A stretch of 64,000 bases of DNA from Lacipirellula limnantheis (GTDB lineage Bacteria; Planctomycetota; Planctomycetia; Pirellulales; Lacipirellulaceae), in the NCBI RefSeq assembly GCF_007746075.1, contig NZ_CP036339.1:930001-994000 (forward strand), written 5' to 3'. The position numbers and the translations under genes were made by a program. The notes beneath the pieces are model-generated. The model was given only the letters and a program-made list of their open reading frames with translations, had not been told where the DNA came from and ran no database searches. How positions within the stretch are numbered: the stretch's first letter is position 1; the number at the start of each line of letters is the position of its first letter. Of the stretch, positions 50,054 to 60,392 are shown one piece after another.

Positions 50054-50201
50054 GCACAGGCCTTCTCGCGCTTGCTCGGGCCCCTAAAACGCCGCGTCGG
50101 ACTTGCCGCATGAAACGCCGCCCCGAGGCAGTCGCAGCGATCGAGCCAGTCGTTACAATGTGCGAATCTCCGTCACATCTTCTCCTCGGCGACAATCGAC
50201 T

Positions 50202-51809
50202 ATGGCTTCTCGCGAAGTGCTGCTGCTGGCCAGCGGCGACCAACGACTTTCGGCGAATCAAAATTGCTGGGCCGCCCAGCGCGATATGGAGCAGCGACTT
50301 GCCGCTGCGGTGAGCGCCCAAGGCTACGCGCTGCGCCGGGCGCACCCGTTCAAGGAAGCCGAGGGGCACGGGTTCCTCGCCAGCCAGCGCGAAGGAATCG
50401 AAACGTTCCGGACGATTCCGCCGGACGCGCCGATCATCGTCGCCGAGGCCGTGTGGCAGTATTCGCATCACGTTCTCGCTGGGCTGACGACGCATCGCGG
50501 GCCGATTCTGACGATCGCCAATTGGTCTGGTCAGTGGCCGGGGCTGGTGGGCATGCTCAATTTGAACGCGTCGCTGACAAAGGCAGGCGTGAATTACTCC
50601 ACGCTCTGGAGCGAGGACTTCAGCGACGACTATTTCACAACTCGCCTCTCATCATGGCTTGACCGCGGGCGTTGCGACCATGAACTTACGCACGTGCACT
50701 CGCTGCAAGCCGCTGCGCTCACGGGCGACGCCGCTGAAACGGGCCGCCGTCTAGCCAGCGAGCTGCTACGCGAGAAAGCGATCATGGGAGTGTTCGACGA
50801 GGGCTGCATGGGGATGTTCAACGCGATCATTCCCGATCACCTGCTGCATCGGACCGGCGTGTTCAAGGAGCGCCTCAGCCAGTCGGCTCTCTACTTCGAG
50901 ACCACTCAAGTCCCGCTGGAGGAGGCGCGGGCGGCATACGATTGGCTGCTGGAACGCGGCATGCGGTTTCACTTGGGAACTGATGCGGTTAGCGAGTTGA
51001 CCGAAGCGCAGGTGATCCAGCAGTGCCAGATGTATATCGCCGCCGTCCGGTTGGCTGACGACTTTGGCTGTAGCCTCATTGGCATCCAGTATCAGCAGGG
51101 GCTGAAGGACTTACTCCCCGCCAGTGACCTGGTGGAGGGAACGCTGAACAACGCCGACCGACCCCCCGTGCTCAGCCGCGACGGCCGCCGCGAGCTGTTT
51201 GCTGGAGAACCCGTCGTCCATTTCAATGAAGTCGACGAATGCGCTGGACTGGATGGACTGATGACCTACCGCGTGCAGCGAGCGCTGGGCCAGCCGGCGG
51301 AGAACACGTTGCACGATATTCGCTGGGGCGACGTCGATCGGAGCGCGACGGTCGACGGCTATGTGTGGGTGCTGCTCATCAGCGGGGCGGCGCCGCCGGC
51401 CCACTTCATCGGCGGTTGGGCCGGAGCCGAGGGATTTCGACAGCCGGCGATGTATTTCCCCAGCGGCGGCAGCACGCTGCGTGGCGTGTCGCGACCGGGC
51501 GAGATCGTTTGGTCGCGGATTTACGTCGCCGGCGACGCGCTCCACATGGATCTGGGCCGGGGAACCGTGGTCGAGCTGCCAGCCGAGGAGACGGAACGAC
51601 GTTGGCAGGCGACGACCTATCAGTGGCCGATTATGCATGCCCAACTGCATGGGGTGAGTCGCGATCAACTGATGGCGAAGCACCAGTCGAACCATATCCA
51701 AGTGGTCTATAGCGACGACCCCGCCGCCGCGGATCGGACGCTTGCGGCAAAAGCCGCGATGGCGCTTGAATTGGGGATTCAAGTGAACATGTGCGGCGTT
51801 TCACTTTAA
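50202..51809 (+). CDS. L-fucose isomerase-like fold protein
   Basis: A 535-residue protein of the L-fucose/L-arabinose isomerase superfamily. The family features visible are a N-terminal alpha/beta part ([20 protein letters not shown]), the central [17 protein letters not shown] block with Glu/Asp possibly ligating a metal, and the C-terminal beta part. FucI ligand residues (a Glu and an Asp about 24 apart plus a His) cannot be fixed by eye. The ATG at 50202 ([15 protein letters not shown]) is chosen. No sugar-uptake neighbours; the real substrate is unknown, and a different isomerisation cannot be ruled out. Confidence 0.7.
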   Translation: MASREVLLLASGDQRLSANQNCWAAQRDMEQRLAAAVSAQGYALRRAHPFKEAEGHGFLASQREGIETFRTIPPDAPIIVAEAVWQYSHHVLAGLTTHRGPILTIANWSGQWPGLVGMLNLNASLTKAGVNYSTLWSEDFSDDYFTTRLSSWLDRGRCDHELTHVHSLQAAALTGDAAETGRRLASELLREKAIMGVFDEGCMGMFNAIIPDHLLHRTGVFKERLSQSALYFETTQVPLEEARAAYDWLLERGMRFHLGTDAVSELTEAQVIQQCQMYIAAVRLADDFGCSLIGIQYQQGLKDLLPASDLVEGTLNNADRPPVLSRDGRRELFAGEPVVHFNEVDECAGLDGLMTYRVQRALGQPAENTLHDIRWGDVDRSATVDGYVWVLLISGAAPPAHFIGGWAGAEGFRQPAMYFPSGGSTLRGVSRPGEIVWSRIYVAGDALHMDLGRGTVVELPAEETERRWQATTYQWPIMHAQLHGVSRDQLMAKHQSNHIQVVYSDDPAAADRTLAAKAAMALELGIQVNMCGVSL

Positions 51810-51898
51810 AAATTCATGCGTGGAGAGAACTCGGTGCTCGGCACTTGCCCACTCACGGCGGCAATGCGTGCAGGTCGAGCCGAGCGTTCGTGCTCCGA

Positions 51899-52552
51899 TC
51901 ACTGCTTCGCGTCCGCGGGCAGGCCCAGTTCAATCGCAATCGCGATTAGTTGCGGAAACGTGTCGACGCCGAACTTTTGCATAATGCGAGCACGGCGGTT
52001 TTCGACCGTGCGACGACTGACGTTCAACTCGTCGGAAATCTGTCGATGGTCGCACCCTTGCACCAGCATTTCCAGAACCCGACGCTCGCGCGGACTAAGT
52101 TCGTTAAGCCGCGAGAGAAGATCCTCGCGCCGTTGATACGCCGCACGCTGCACCGCGTCGCGCGCAAAGGCCGCGTGAATTGATTCCCAGAGAGTCGTCT
52201 CGGAAAAGCAATTCTTTTGTAGATACGCTTCGACGCCAAGTTGCATCGCACGAACCGCTGGCGGCACCGCGTTGCAGTCGGTAACGATGATGACCGGCAT
52301 GGGGTTGGGGAGATTGGTCAGCTCCTGCAACAGGTCGAGGCCCGCGGAAGCGGGAGCATGGAGCGACAACAGCACGCAGCCGTGACTATTCGCATCGAGC
52401 GACGTGACGTAATCTTCGCGCGAGCCAAACGCCACGGGAGCGAACCCCATGGACGCGACCAACTTCACCAGCGAGGCGCGCGCCTCGGGGTCGACGTCGA
52501 TGATGTAAACGGCCGGAGACAAATTCACCCCAGTAGGCCTGGAGTCGGTCAT
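51899..52552 (-). CDS. FixJ/NarL-type regulator with degenerate receiver
   Basis: A 217-residue protein with receiver and LuxR-type helix-turn-helix (LSPRERRVLEMLVQGCDHRQ, SDELNVSRRTVENRRARIM). At the place where the adjacent regulator has the phospho-acceptor Asp55 (CLILDVRM), this one has Ser63 (CVLLSLHA). The N-terminal acidic patch (IIDVD), the Thr91 and the Lys113-type residue are still present. It therefore should not be phosphorylated in the usual way and may bind DNA constitutively or by another signal. The ATG at 52552 begins MTDSRPTGVNLSP. It is a tandem paralogue of the gene at 52768-53382. Confidence 0.88.
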   Translation of the reverse strand: MTDSRPTGVNLSPAVYIIDVDPEARASLVKLVASMGFAPVAFGSREDYVTSLDANSHGCVLLSLHAPASAGLDLLQELTNLPNPMPVIIVTDCNAVPPAVRAMQLGVEAYLQKNCFSETTLWESIHAAFARDAVQRAAYQRREDLLSRLNELSPRERRVLEMLVQGCDHRQISDELNVSRRTVENRRARIMQKFGVDTFPQLIAIAIELGLPADAKQ

Positions 52553-52767
52553 CGACGCCGGCCTTGACTGCTTTGAACACGATGGGCCGCAGAGCCTCAT
52601 CCCCAGAGCCATCGTAGTCGTCGAGCTGCGCGGGTTGGAATTGACAACACCACGGGGGCGACGTGTTTTTCCACTTGCGGGTGAGCGCAACGGCAAGTGC
52701 GGGGAACTGTTTCGAGCGGCGCCGGTCCGCCACCAGGTTCACCTGCAAGGTTCGCCCGGCAATGCGA

Positions 52768-53382
52768 TTAGGATTGAACGCCGGCTTCCATCGAAACCCT
52801 CACGAGGTCGGCGAGTGACTCGACCTCAAGTTTCTGCATGATACGGGCGCGCCGATCTTCGACTGTTCGGCGGCTAACGCCGAGATTTGCGGCAATCGAC
52901 TTGTTCGCCTCGCCTTGCAAGACCTGGTGCAGAACAGACCGCTCCGGAGGAGTGAGCTGGGAAAAACGACGCTCGATCGCCTCCTTCCGGTGATACTCGC
53001 TGCGGGCGCGGGCATCCTGCAACAGCGCGCGTTGCAGAGCTTCGTACAACTCGGGTTCCGTGAACGTTTTCTGCAGGAAGTCGACGGCGCCCATCCGCAT
53101 GGCCCGCAGCGCCGTGGGGACTTCGGCGTGCCCGGTCATGATGATGATGGCGGGGCTGAGCGGGAGCTTTGAAAGTTGCTCCTGCAGCGCCAATCCGCTC
53201 GTTCGCTGCATCCGAACGTCGAGAATCAGGCACCCTGGCGCGTGCGGGTCGAACTGTTCGAGATAGGCGTCGGCCGACGTAAAAGTCTGCGCGCGGGCGC
53301 CCATAGAGGCGATGAGCGTCGAGAGAGATTCGGAAAACGCTGGATCGTCGTCGACGATGAAAACGGTTGGTTCGGCAGACAT
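52768..53382 (-). CDS. FixJ-type response regulator
   Basis: A 204-residue regulator with a normal receiver: acidic pair in FIVDDDPAF, phospho-acceptor Asp55 in CLILDVRMQR, Thr in IIIMTGHAEV and Lys in DFLQKTF. A linker follows, and the LuxR/FixJ helix-turn-helix SQLTPPERSVLHQVLQGEAN and NLGVSRRTVEDRRARIM. The ATG at 53382 (MSAEPTVFIVDDD) is used. It lies just upstream of a degenerate paralogue on the same strand (215-base gap). A sensor kinase is not adjacent. It is divergent from chemotaxis cluster 2. Confidence 0.92.
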   Translation of the reverse strand: MSAEPTVFIVDDDPAFSESLSTLIASMGARAQTFTSADAYLEQFDPHAPGCLILDVRMQRTSGLALQEQLSKLPLSPAIIIMTGHAEVPTALRAMRMGAVDFLQKTFTEPELYEALQRALLQDARARSEYHRKEAIERRFSQLTPPERSVLHQVLQGEANKSIAANLGVSRRTVEDRRARIMQKLEVESLADLVRVSMEAGVQS

Positions 53383-54024
53383 AAGGCGCACGATGTCCGA
53401 AGCGTTCTGGCAGGATTGCAAGGAAAAGCCGCCGGATGAAGCAATGCTCGCCCCGGGGGATGGTCGCAACTTGGATGATCGCATGGCGTGACAAAAAGTC
53501 CAGCGGCTATCGCTTTTCGGCGACAAGTTTCTAGGCCCGCATCCGTCCAAGCCGCCCCACCGTCGGCGGCTAAGACGGCGCATTGCCGCGCCGCGTAGGG
53601 CAAATGCTCCATGGCGATTCAGCGCCCGGACCTCGGCCCGCCGCGCAGGGGCCGTGACCGAGCGTGCTAACCGCGGCAAGTGTTTCGACGTGGCGGAGCA
53701 CGGCTTCGGTTGCGCGTCTGGGTGAGCGGCGCGCAGCGCGGTCAGCGGCCGGAACGGCGGCGGCCCGTGGGCGATATTGCGCCGCGGGGTTGCAACGGGT
53801 TTCCACAAAACGGCGTTCCGGTTGCGCCCGCCGCAATTCTTTACGAAGTCGGCCCTATGTTTGGGCAGGTAAGTCGGCCCGCCGCGACGTGCTAGTGAGC
53901 CAGTCCACGCGACGCCCGCTCTGCGCGCACCGCGGTCAAGCATCGCGGCGATCGCACGGCATGGCGGGCAGTAGGCCGCCGACCATCAGACGGTCGGCAG
54001 CAATCCAAAACACGAGGGCAAGAG
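53383..54024. other. Intergenic region between the FixJ-type gene and cheW of cluster 2
   Basis: About 642 G+C-rich bases. A small hairpin lies at 53978-53998, and GAGGG precedes the cheW ATG. No strong promoter motif or conserved frame was found; the two divergent genes must start here. Confidence 0.5.
53978..53998 (+). promoter_or_regulatory. Leader hairpin of cheW (cluster 2)
   Basis: GCCGACC pairs exactly with GGTCGGC around a 7-base loop. It lies 26 bases upstream of the cheW ATG and 13 bases before its GAGGG. Role unclear. Confidence 0.4.
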
Positions 54025-54525
54025 ATGTCAAGCAGCGAACTGAAGTTGGCGCCGCAAAGCCAACGTCAAGCCGACGCCGGCACGATTCAGGTGGTCAGTT
54101 TTCGACTGGCTCATGAGGAATACGGCATCGAGATCACCAAGGTCCAGGAAATCATCCTCGTGGGTGAGATTACGCGAGTGCCGCAGACGTCGCCCTATAT
54201 CAAAGGATTGATCAATCTGCGAAGCACAGTCATCCCGATCGTCGATCTGCGCCTGCGATTCGGCATGTCCGAGGAAGCGGCCACCGACGAAACGCGGATC
54301 ATGGTGATGAACGTCGGCGGCAAAACGACGGGCATCGTCGTCGACGCCGTCAGCGAGGTGCTGCGAATTTCGAAGGATCAATTGGCGCCTCCCCCTCCGA
54401 CGGTTTCGGGTCTCGGCCGCGACTATCTCACCGGCCTGGCGAAATTGGAGAAGCGCCTGTTAATTTTGCTCGACGTTGACCGGCTGCTGTCGGAAGTGTC
54501 GACGGCGCCGGGAATGGTCGCCTAA
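54025..54525 (+). CDS. cheW: CheW coupling protein (cluster 2)
   Basis: A 166-residue CheW. Recognised by VQEIILVGEITRVPQTSP, LINLRSTVIPIVDLRLRFG, and GIVVDAVSEVLRISKDQL. A short polar N-terminus precedes the domain. It leads a rightward array cheW-mcp-cheR-cheA-cheC-cheD-cheY-cheV-cheB. GAGGG is 8 bases before the ATG. The gap to the mcp is 136 bases. Confidence 0.95.
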   Translation: MSSSELKLAPQSQRQADAGTIQVVSFRLAHEEYGIEITKVQEIILVGEITRVPQTSPYIKGLINLRSTVIPIVDLRLRFGMSEEAATDETRIMVMNVGGKTTGIVVDAVSEVLRISKDQLAPPPPTVSGLGRDYLTGLAKLEKRLLILLDVDRLLSEVSTAPGMVA

Positions 54526-54661
54526 TCGTTCAACTGCAGTTCGAATTACCAACATCAGAGCAAGTCGATATTGATCGACAGAGGCGTGCGTCCTCTGGTC
54601 ACACAAACTCGCCCCGCTGTGGGCATCTTGCAAATCCAACATCCACACTAAAGGAACTGAA

Positions 54662-56446
54662 ATGGTCGCAACCGCAAAGGCTCCCCGCAACGGCAAACCA
54701 GTCGCCTCGAAGTCCAGCAAGCAGGGCGCTTCCAGCGAGATTGAAGCGTTGCGCGCCGACCTCACCATCAATCGGGCGATGGCCGAGAACTCGCCAATCA
54801 ATATTCTGCTGGCCGACCGCGACCTAAAAATCATCTACGCCAACCCGGCGAGCTTGAAGACGCTCAAGACGATTGAGAAGTACCTCCCAGTCCGCGCGGA
54901 AGAGGTCGTCGGTCAATCGGTCGATGCGTTCCACAAGCAACCCGAGCATCAGCGCCGCATCCTGAGCTCGGATAGAAACTTGCCCCACCGCGCCATCATC
55001 CAGATCGGCCCGGAAAAGGCTGACCTACTTGTCTCGCCGATCTACGACGACGCCGGCGCGTACCTCGGACCGATGGTAACGTGGGAGATCGTTACCGAAC
55101 GGCTGGTCATGGAGGAGAAGAATCTCGATTACGCCAACCAGATCGCCGCGATCAGCGCGGCGCAGGCGGTGATTGAGTTCCAACTGGACGGCACGATCGT
55201 GACCGCGAACGACAATTTCCTCAAGGCCGTCGGCTACAGCCTGGAGGAGATCAAGGGGAAGCATCACCGGATGTTCGTCGAGCCAAACTACGCTCGGTCG
55301 GTCGAATACACGCAGTTCTGGGAGAAGCTGAACCGGGGCGAGTCGGACTCCGGCCAATATCAACGCTTTGGCAAGAATGGCAAAGAAATCTGGATTCAAG
55401 CCCGCTACGGCTCATTGCTGAACGCGCAAGGAAAGCCCTACAAGGTGGTGAAATACGCCTCGGACATCACCGAGCAGATTCGCCTCCAGCAAGCACAGGC
55501 CGAGCAGGAGCAGCGCGAGCGTGAAGCCCAAGCCGAGCTGCGTCGCAAGGTCAACGAGCTTCTGGTGGTCGTCAACGCCGCTGCGGAAGGCGACTTGACG
55601 AAGCCGCTCACCGTCGACGGCAACGACGCCGTCGGCGAACTGGCCAACGGGCTCCGCAAAATGACGACCGACCTCCGCGGGGTGATCATGCAGGTGATCG
55701 AAGGGGCGGCTCAGTTCACCGAAGGGGCGCGCGTCGTCTCGGAAAGTGCGCAGACGTTGGCCCACGGCGCCCAGACGCAGAGCGCGTCGGTGGAAGAGAT
55801 GAGTGCCACGATCGAAGAGCTGACCCGCAGCATCGAGGCGGTCAAGGAGAACGCCACCGGGGCGAGCAGCGTCGCCCAGCAGACGAGCTCGCTCGCCGGC
55901 GACGGCGGCGCCGCCGTTCGCAAGAGCGTCGAAGCAATGGAGCGGATCAAGACTTCGTCGACGCAGATTTCCGAGATTATTCAAGTGATTTCCGAGATTG
56001 CGAGCCAAACCAATCTGCTGGCTCTCAACGCCGCGATCGAAGCGGCTCGCGCCGGCGAGCATGGCCTTGGCTTCGCGGTCGTCGCCGACGAAGTGCGGAA
56101 GCTCGCGGAACGGTCGAGCGAAGCCGCGAAGGAAATCTCGGCCCTGATTAAGGAGTCGACGCAGCGAGTGAGTGAAGGCGCCACGCTCAGCGCTCAGACG
56201 GGAGAAGCGCTGGCGAAGATCATCGACAGCGCCGAGTCGACGGCCAAGAAGATCACCGAGATCGCCACGGCTGCCGTTGAGCAGGCTCAGAGCGCGGTCG
56301 AGGTGTCGAAGGCGATTCAGCAGATCTCGCAGGTGACGGAGCAATCGGCGGCCGGCAGCGAAGAGATGGCTTCCAGCAGCGAAGAACTCGGCGCTCAAGC
56401 GGCGTCGCTGCGCGAGCTGGTGTCAGGCTTCAAGGTGAATGCCTAG
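54662..56446 (+). CDS. Soluble methyl-accepting chemotaxis protein with two PAS domains (cluster 2)
   Basis: A 594-residue cytoplasmic receptor; no membrane helix is present. Two PAS domains: about 40-150 ([19 protein letters not shown]) and about 160-290 ([31 protein letters not shown]). A HAMP-like stretch follows ([15 protein letters not shown]) and then the signalling domain with tip [23 protein letters not shown] domains can hold heme or FAD and sense redox or oxygen. AAGGA precedes the ATG. No terminal NWETF sequence is seen. Unlike the receptor of cluster 1 it should sense something inside the cell. Confidence 0.93.
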   Translation: MVATAKAPRNGKPVASKSSKQGASSEIEALRADLTINRAMAENSPINILLADRDLKIIYANPASLKTLKTIEKYLPVRAEEVVGQSVDAFHKQPEHQRRILSSDRNLPHRAIIQIGPEKADLLVSPIYDDAGAYLGPMVTWEIVTERLVMEEKNLDYANQIAAISAAQAVIEFQLDGTIVTANDNFLKAVGYSLEEIKGKHHRMFVEPNYARSVEYTQFWEKLNRGESDSGQYQRFGKNGKEIWIQARYGSLLNAQGKPYKVVKYASDITEQIRLQQAQAEQEQREREAQAELRRKVNELLVVVNAAAEGDLTKPLTVDGNDAVGELANGLRKMTTDLRGVIMQVIEGAAQFTEGARVVSESAQTLAHGAQTQSASVEEMSATIEELTRSIEAVKENATGASSVAQQTSSLAGDGGAAVRKSVEAMERIKTSSTQISEIIQVISEIASQTNLLALNAAIEAARAGEHGLGFAVVADEVRKLAERSSEAAKEISALIKESTQRVSEGATLSAQTGEALAKIIDSAESTAKKITEIATAAVEQAQSAVEVSKAIQQISQVTEQSAAGSEEMASSSEELGAQAASLRELVSGFKVNA

Positions 56447-56469
56447 TCGCGAGTCGTCAACCGCGAGTT

Positions 56470-56525
56470 GCGAGTTAGAGAGCAGCGAGTCGAAGAACGG
56501 TCTTCGCTCGCTGCTCGAAACTCGC
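56470..56525. promoter_or_regulatory. Strong hairpin upstream of cheR (cluster 2)
   Basis: Inner stem: GAGCAGCGAG(t)CGAAGA pairs with TCTTCGCTCGCTGCTC (16 bp, one bulged base, loop of 4). Outer stem: GCGAGT with ACTCGC. It ends 17 bases before the cheR ATG at 56543. It could stop transcription after the receptor, or be a mobile palindromic repeat. Confidence 0.65.
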
Positions 56526-56542
56526 CATCTTTCAGGAACCGA

Positions 56543-57424
56543 ATGATGCTGTCCACTCCCCCTACCAGTCCCGTCGGGATCACGTCGATCATTGCCGACG
56601 TAACGCCGAAGCAACTCGACAGTTACGCCAAGCTGATCTACGAGAAGATTGGCGTGACGATCTCGCCGCAGAAAACGACGCTGTTGTCGAATCGACTGCG
56701 GCGACGACTGCGGGCAACGGGACTGGCGACCTACGACGACTACTACAAGCTGCTGAAGAAGGCCGCAGCGAGCGATCCCGAGTGGGATTTGTTTCTCCAG
56801 GAGGTGACCACGCACGAAACCTACTTGTTCCGCGACCAGGCCCATTGGGATTGGCTGCGAGATAAGTTCGTGCCGGAGATCGTGGCCGAGCAGAAAGCCG
56901 GCCACCGGCAGGCCCAGCTTCGCGTCTGGTCAGCGGCATGCAGTACGGGCGACGAGGCGACGACGATTGCTTGTTGCTTGGCCGACCGGTTGCCGGCGAC
57001 GCCGGCATGGCACGTCGAGATCGTCGGCACCGACGTCGGCGCGGGCGCAGTCGCCCAGGCGAAGCAAGGTGCGTTCAGCGAACGCGCCATGCGACTCGTG
57101 CCGAGGGCGTACCGCCAACGTTTTTTCGAGAAAGGCACGGCGGGCGCCTGCGCCTCGCTCAAAGCGCCTTACCGCGAGATGCTCAAGTTCAGCACGCACA
57201 ACCTGTTGGAGCCGCTCAAGGAAAAGGCATTCGACCTCGTCGTGCTGAAGAACGTGCTCATCTACTTCGATGCGGCGTCGAAGAAACGAGTCCTGACGCA
57301 GATTAAACGGGTCTTGCGACCGGGCGGGTACCTGATCACGGGGGCTGCGGAAGGCGTCTCCGACCTGGTCGGCGACTTCGAGTCGACGCAAGGGTGGCTC
57401 CATCGTTGGCCGAAAGGCAAATAA
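56543..57424 (+). CDS. cheR: Chemoreceptor methyltransferase CheR (cluster 2)
   Basis: A 293-residue SAM-dependent methyltransferase. An N-terminal helical part (LDSYAKLIYEKIGVTISPQ) precedes the catalytic domain, with TTHETYLFRDQAHWDWL, the SAM site VWSAACSTGDEATTIACC and DLVVLKNVLIYFDAASKK. AGGA precedes the first of two tandem ATGs. It follows a receptor lacking a tether pentapeptide. It is a paralogue of cheR at 37498-38361. Confidence 0.93.
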   Translation: MMLSTPPTSPVGITSIIADVTPKQLDSYAKLIYEKIGVTISPQKTTLLSNRLRRRLRATGLATYDDYYKLLKKAAASDPEWDLFLQEVTTHETYLFRDQAHWDWLRDKFVPEIVAEQKAGHRQAQLRVWSAACSTGDEATTIACCLADRLPATPAWHVEIVGTDVGAGAVAQAKQGAFSERAMRLVPRAYRQRFFEKGTAGACASLKAPYREMLKFSTHNLLEPLKEKAFDLVVLKNVLIYFDAASKKRVLTQIKRVLRPGGYLITGAAEGVSDLVGDFESTQGWLHRWPKGK

Positions 57425-57463
57425 ACCGTCTCGCGCCTACCCACGACAAGAACGGCATACGTT

Positions 57464-60358
57464 ATGAGCAACAACGACCAACTGATGGACGACATCCTCG
57501 GCGACTTCCTAGACGAGTCGACGGAGTTGTTGCAGACGCTGAATGCGAGACTATTGCAACTCGATGAGTTCACGCAGCTCTCCGACGAGTTGCGCCCGGC
57601 TCACCCCTGCCCTGACTTGCTCAACGAGATGTTTCGCGCGGCCCACAGTCTTAAGGGGTTATCGGGCATGCTGAGGCTCGATAACGTCAACGGGCTGACG
57701 CATCGCATGGAGAATCTGCTCGATGCCGCACGAAACTTGGAACTCACCGTGACGGCGGAGACGGTCGACGTCTTCTTCAAGGCAGTGGACCGGCTAGAGG
57801 GGATGATCGATGCGCTGCGCGCCGAGGAGGAAGATGCCGGCGATTCGCAGGAAGTGATTGAAGCGATCGAGCGAATGCTGGCCCGCGAAGGCGTGCTCAA
57901 ACAGCAAGCCTCGGCGGAAGAGATCGCGCGCCGGTTTGCGCAGGGGATGTCTGAGGCGTCATCGACGGCGGCGGCGATTGCATCCGCGTTGCCTGCGGGG
58001 CAAACCGCGACCGCGGTGCAGGTGGCGACCCTGCCGGCGATCGACGCCAGCGACGATCCCCTCGCCGACGTTCGCGACGATGAAGACGTGCCGCCAAAGT
58101 ATCTGGCGATCTTTCTCGATGAGAGCGAGATCACGCTCGACGACCTTTCTGAAGTGCTGATCGCCGGGCCCGACGAGAGCGCCAACGAATCGTTGCTTGT
58201 CAATTGCCACCGCATCAAGGGATCGGCGGCGTCGATCGGCCTGCATCGCGTCGCACGCCTTGCCCACCGCATGGAAGACCTGGTGCAGGAATGCCGTCGG
58301 AGCCAGCGGGCAGTGCCGACCGAGGCGGCGGACGCCATGCTGCGATGCGCGGACGCGATCCGCAGCTTTACGGGCGGCTTACGCACCGGCGTCCCGTGCG
58401 ACGTCTTGAGCGACGCGTATCGGCAGTTGCTCCGCGCTGGCTCCAGCGGCAGCGACGCGAGGCTGGCCCCATGTGCGGTGTGCGGCGACGCTCAATTGCC
58501 GTTGGCCCGCGCGGCGTTTCCACGCAATGGTCAGGGATTCGTCGGGCACGTGAGGTTCGAGGACGGGCTGCCGCTCAGCGAATTGAAGGCCATCTTGCTG
58601 GTCGATCGGCTCCGGCAACTCGGTTCCTTTTGCTTCTGCCATCCCGACGAGTCGGAGATGGTCCGCATGAACGGCGTCTCATGCCTGACGTTCGGGCTGT
58701 CGACGACCGAGTCGCTGGAGCGGATTCGTCGCACACTGACGGTAGACGGCGTGGCCGAGGCAAAGCTCGCAGCCGTCATCAATTTGGAGGAGGCATCTGC
58801 CGCCACGGCGTTCGCCGTGGAACAGGGAGGCGCCAGCGATCAGGCGAACGTCACGTCGCGCGACCTAACGCCGTCGCGGGCGGCGGCAAGCGAGAGCGCC
58901 GATGGCGCCGACGGGGAAGCTCGCGCCGGGGCCAAGTCGAAACCGGCCGAGACGCTGCGCGTCGACATCGATCGGCTCGATCAGTTAATGAATCTCGCCG
59001 GGCAGTTGGTGATCAACCGCGCGCGTTTTGGGCAGATCGGGGCGAAGCTCAAAGGATTTTCGGCGATTAAGTCGACGCTCAATACCGTCGCTTCAGCACA
59101 ACGCGGGGCTTCGCGATTGGCTACTGGAATGGAGGAGTGCTTCGGATCGCAGCCATCGCCCGAGGCCGACGAACTGCGGATGATCGCCGCCCAGATGCGC
59201 GATGATTTGGAGTCGCTTCAGCATGACTTAGGCCAATTGACCCACATGCGGACGGCGCTGAACGATCTGTCGGAAGCGGTTCACCAGCTCGATCGCGTTT
59301 CCGACGGGATTCAGAATACTGTGATGGACACGCGCATGGTGCCCATCGGGCCGTTGTTCATGCGATTCAAACGCGTCGTGCGCGATCTCACCCGGACCAG
59401 CAACAAGCAAATCGAGCTGGTGATCAGCGGCGAATCGACTGAACTCGACAAACGCATGATCGACGAACTCGGCGATCCGCTGATCCATCTGATTCGCAAC
59501 TCGGCGGATCACGGAATTGAAAGCCCTGATGACCGCATCGCTGCCGGGAAAAACCCGCAGGGAACGATTACGCTCAACGCATTCCACCGCGGGAATCGAA
59601 TCGTCATTCAGATCACCGACGACGGCAAAGGCCTCGACGCCGATCGGATTCTAGCGAAGGCCATCGCCAAGGGACTGGTGAAGGAGAGCGACGCCGAGCG
59701 GATGACGCCGCAGCAGATCTACCAGTTGATCTGGCAACCGGGGTTCAGCACCGCTGAAAAGGTGACTGAAGTATCGGGCCGCGGCATGGGGATGGACATC
59801 GTTCAATCGAAGGTCGAACAGATCAACGGCGTCATCGAACTGCGTAGCGAGCCTGGCCAAGGGACGACTTTCGAGATCAAGCTGCCGCTGACGATGGCAA
59901 TCCTGCCGAGTCTGCTGATCGTGATTGAAAGGGACGTCTTCGCCATCCCGGTCGAATCGGTGGTCGAGATCGTGAGAATTCCCAACAGCGAGGTGAGCAC
60001 GGTTCACGGTCAGCGGACGGCACGGGTGCGCGATCGCGTCGTGTCGGTGATTGAGCTCAACGACGTCTTCACATGGAATCAACTGGCGGAGCGGGAACCC
60101 GCAGGCGCTGACGACCAGACGCTGGTGATCGTCGGCGTCGAGGGGAGCGAGCTAGGGTTGCGAGTCGACGCGCTGCTTGGTGAGCAAGACGTCGTCATCA
60201 AGTCACTGGAAGAGAACTTCCAGAACGTTAGCGGCGTTGCCGGCGCCAGCATTCTGGGAGATGGCAGGGTGTCGCTGATTCTCGACGTCGGCAGCCTGCT
60301 GACGATGTCGCAGCAAGGACCGCGACTAAATGAATCAGAACCGAGCGTGACGGTCTAG
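57464..60358 (+). CDS. cheA: Chemotaxis kinase CheA with two HPt domains (cluster 2)
   Basis: A 964-residue kinase. Two phosphotransfer domains: His61 in FRAAHSLKGLSGM and His249 in VNCHRIKGSAASIG. A ferredoxin-like domain about 335-435 (AFPRNGQGFVGHVRFEDG) may dock the response regulators as a P2 domain. Then dimerisation, ATP-binding (HLIRNSADHGIE, DDGKGLDA, GRGMGMDIV) and a CheW-like P5. No receiver is attached, in contrast with the cluster 1 kinase; cheY and cheV follow instead. Two HPt sites could supply different partners. Confidence 0.94.
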   Translation: MSNNDQLMDDILGDFLDESTELLQTLNARLLQLDEFTQLSDELRPAHPCPDLLNEMFRAAHSLKGLSGMLRLDNVNGLTHRMENLLDAARNLELTVTAETVDVFFKAVDRLEGMIDALRAEEEDAGDSQEVIEAIERMLAREGVLKQQASAEEIARRFAQGMSEASSTAAAIASALPAGQTATAVQVATLPAIDASDDPLADVRDDEDVPPKYLAIFLDESEITLDDLSEVLIAGPDESANESLLVNCHRIKGSAASIGLHRVARLAHRMEDLVQECRRSQRAVPTEAADAMLRCADAIRSFTGGLRTGVPCDVLSDAYRQLLRAGSSGSDARLAPCAVCGDAQLPLARAAFPRNGQGFVGHVRFEDGLPLSELKAILLVDRLRQLGSFCFCHPDESEMVRMNGVSCLTFGLSTTESLERIRRTLTVDGVAEAKLAAVINLEEASAATAFAVEQGGASDQANVTSRDLTPSRAAASESADGADGEARAGAKSKPAETLRVDIDRLDQLMNLAGQLVINRARFGQIGAKLKGFSAIKSTLNTVASAQRGASRLATGMEECFGSQPSPEADELRMIAAQMRDDLESLQHDLGQLTHMRTALNDLSEAVHQLDRVSDGIQNTVMDTRMVPIGPLFMRFKRVVRDLTRTSNKQIELVISGESTELDKRMIDELGDPLIHLIRNSADHGIESPDDRIAAGKNPQGTITLNAFHRGNRIVIQITDDGKGLDADRILAKAIAKGLVKESDAERMTPQQIYQLIWQPGFSTAEKVTEVSGRGMGMDIVQSKVEQINGVIELRSEPGQGTTFEIKLPLTMAILPSLLIVIERDVFAIPVESVVEIVRIPNSEVSTVHGQRTARVRDRVVSVIELNDVFTWNQLAEREPAGADDQTLVIVGVEGSELGLRVDALLGEQDVVIKSLEENFQNVSGVAGASILGDGRVSLILDVGSLLTMSQQGPRLNESEPSVTV

Positions 60359-60392
60359 ACCAGCGCGCGAACGAATCATTGAGGCATGGGCG

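Noticed and set aside
53505..53535. A stretch resembling the TGTCGC element (CGCTTTTCGGCGACA)
   Set aside because: Only one arm fits; the opposite arm and flank do not, so it is likely by chance.
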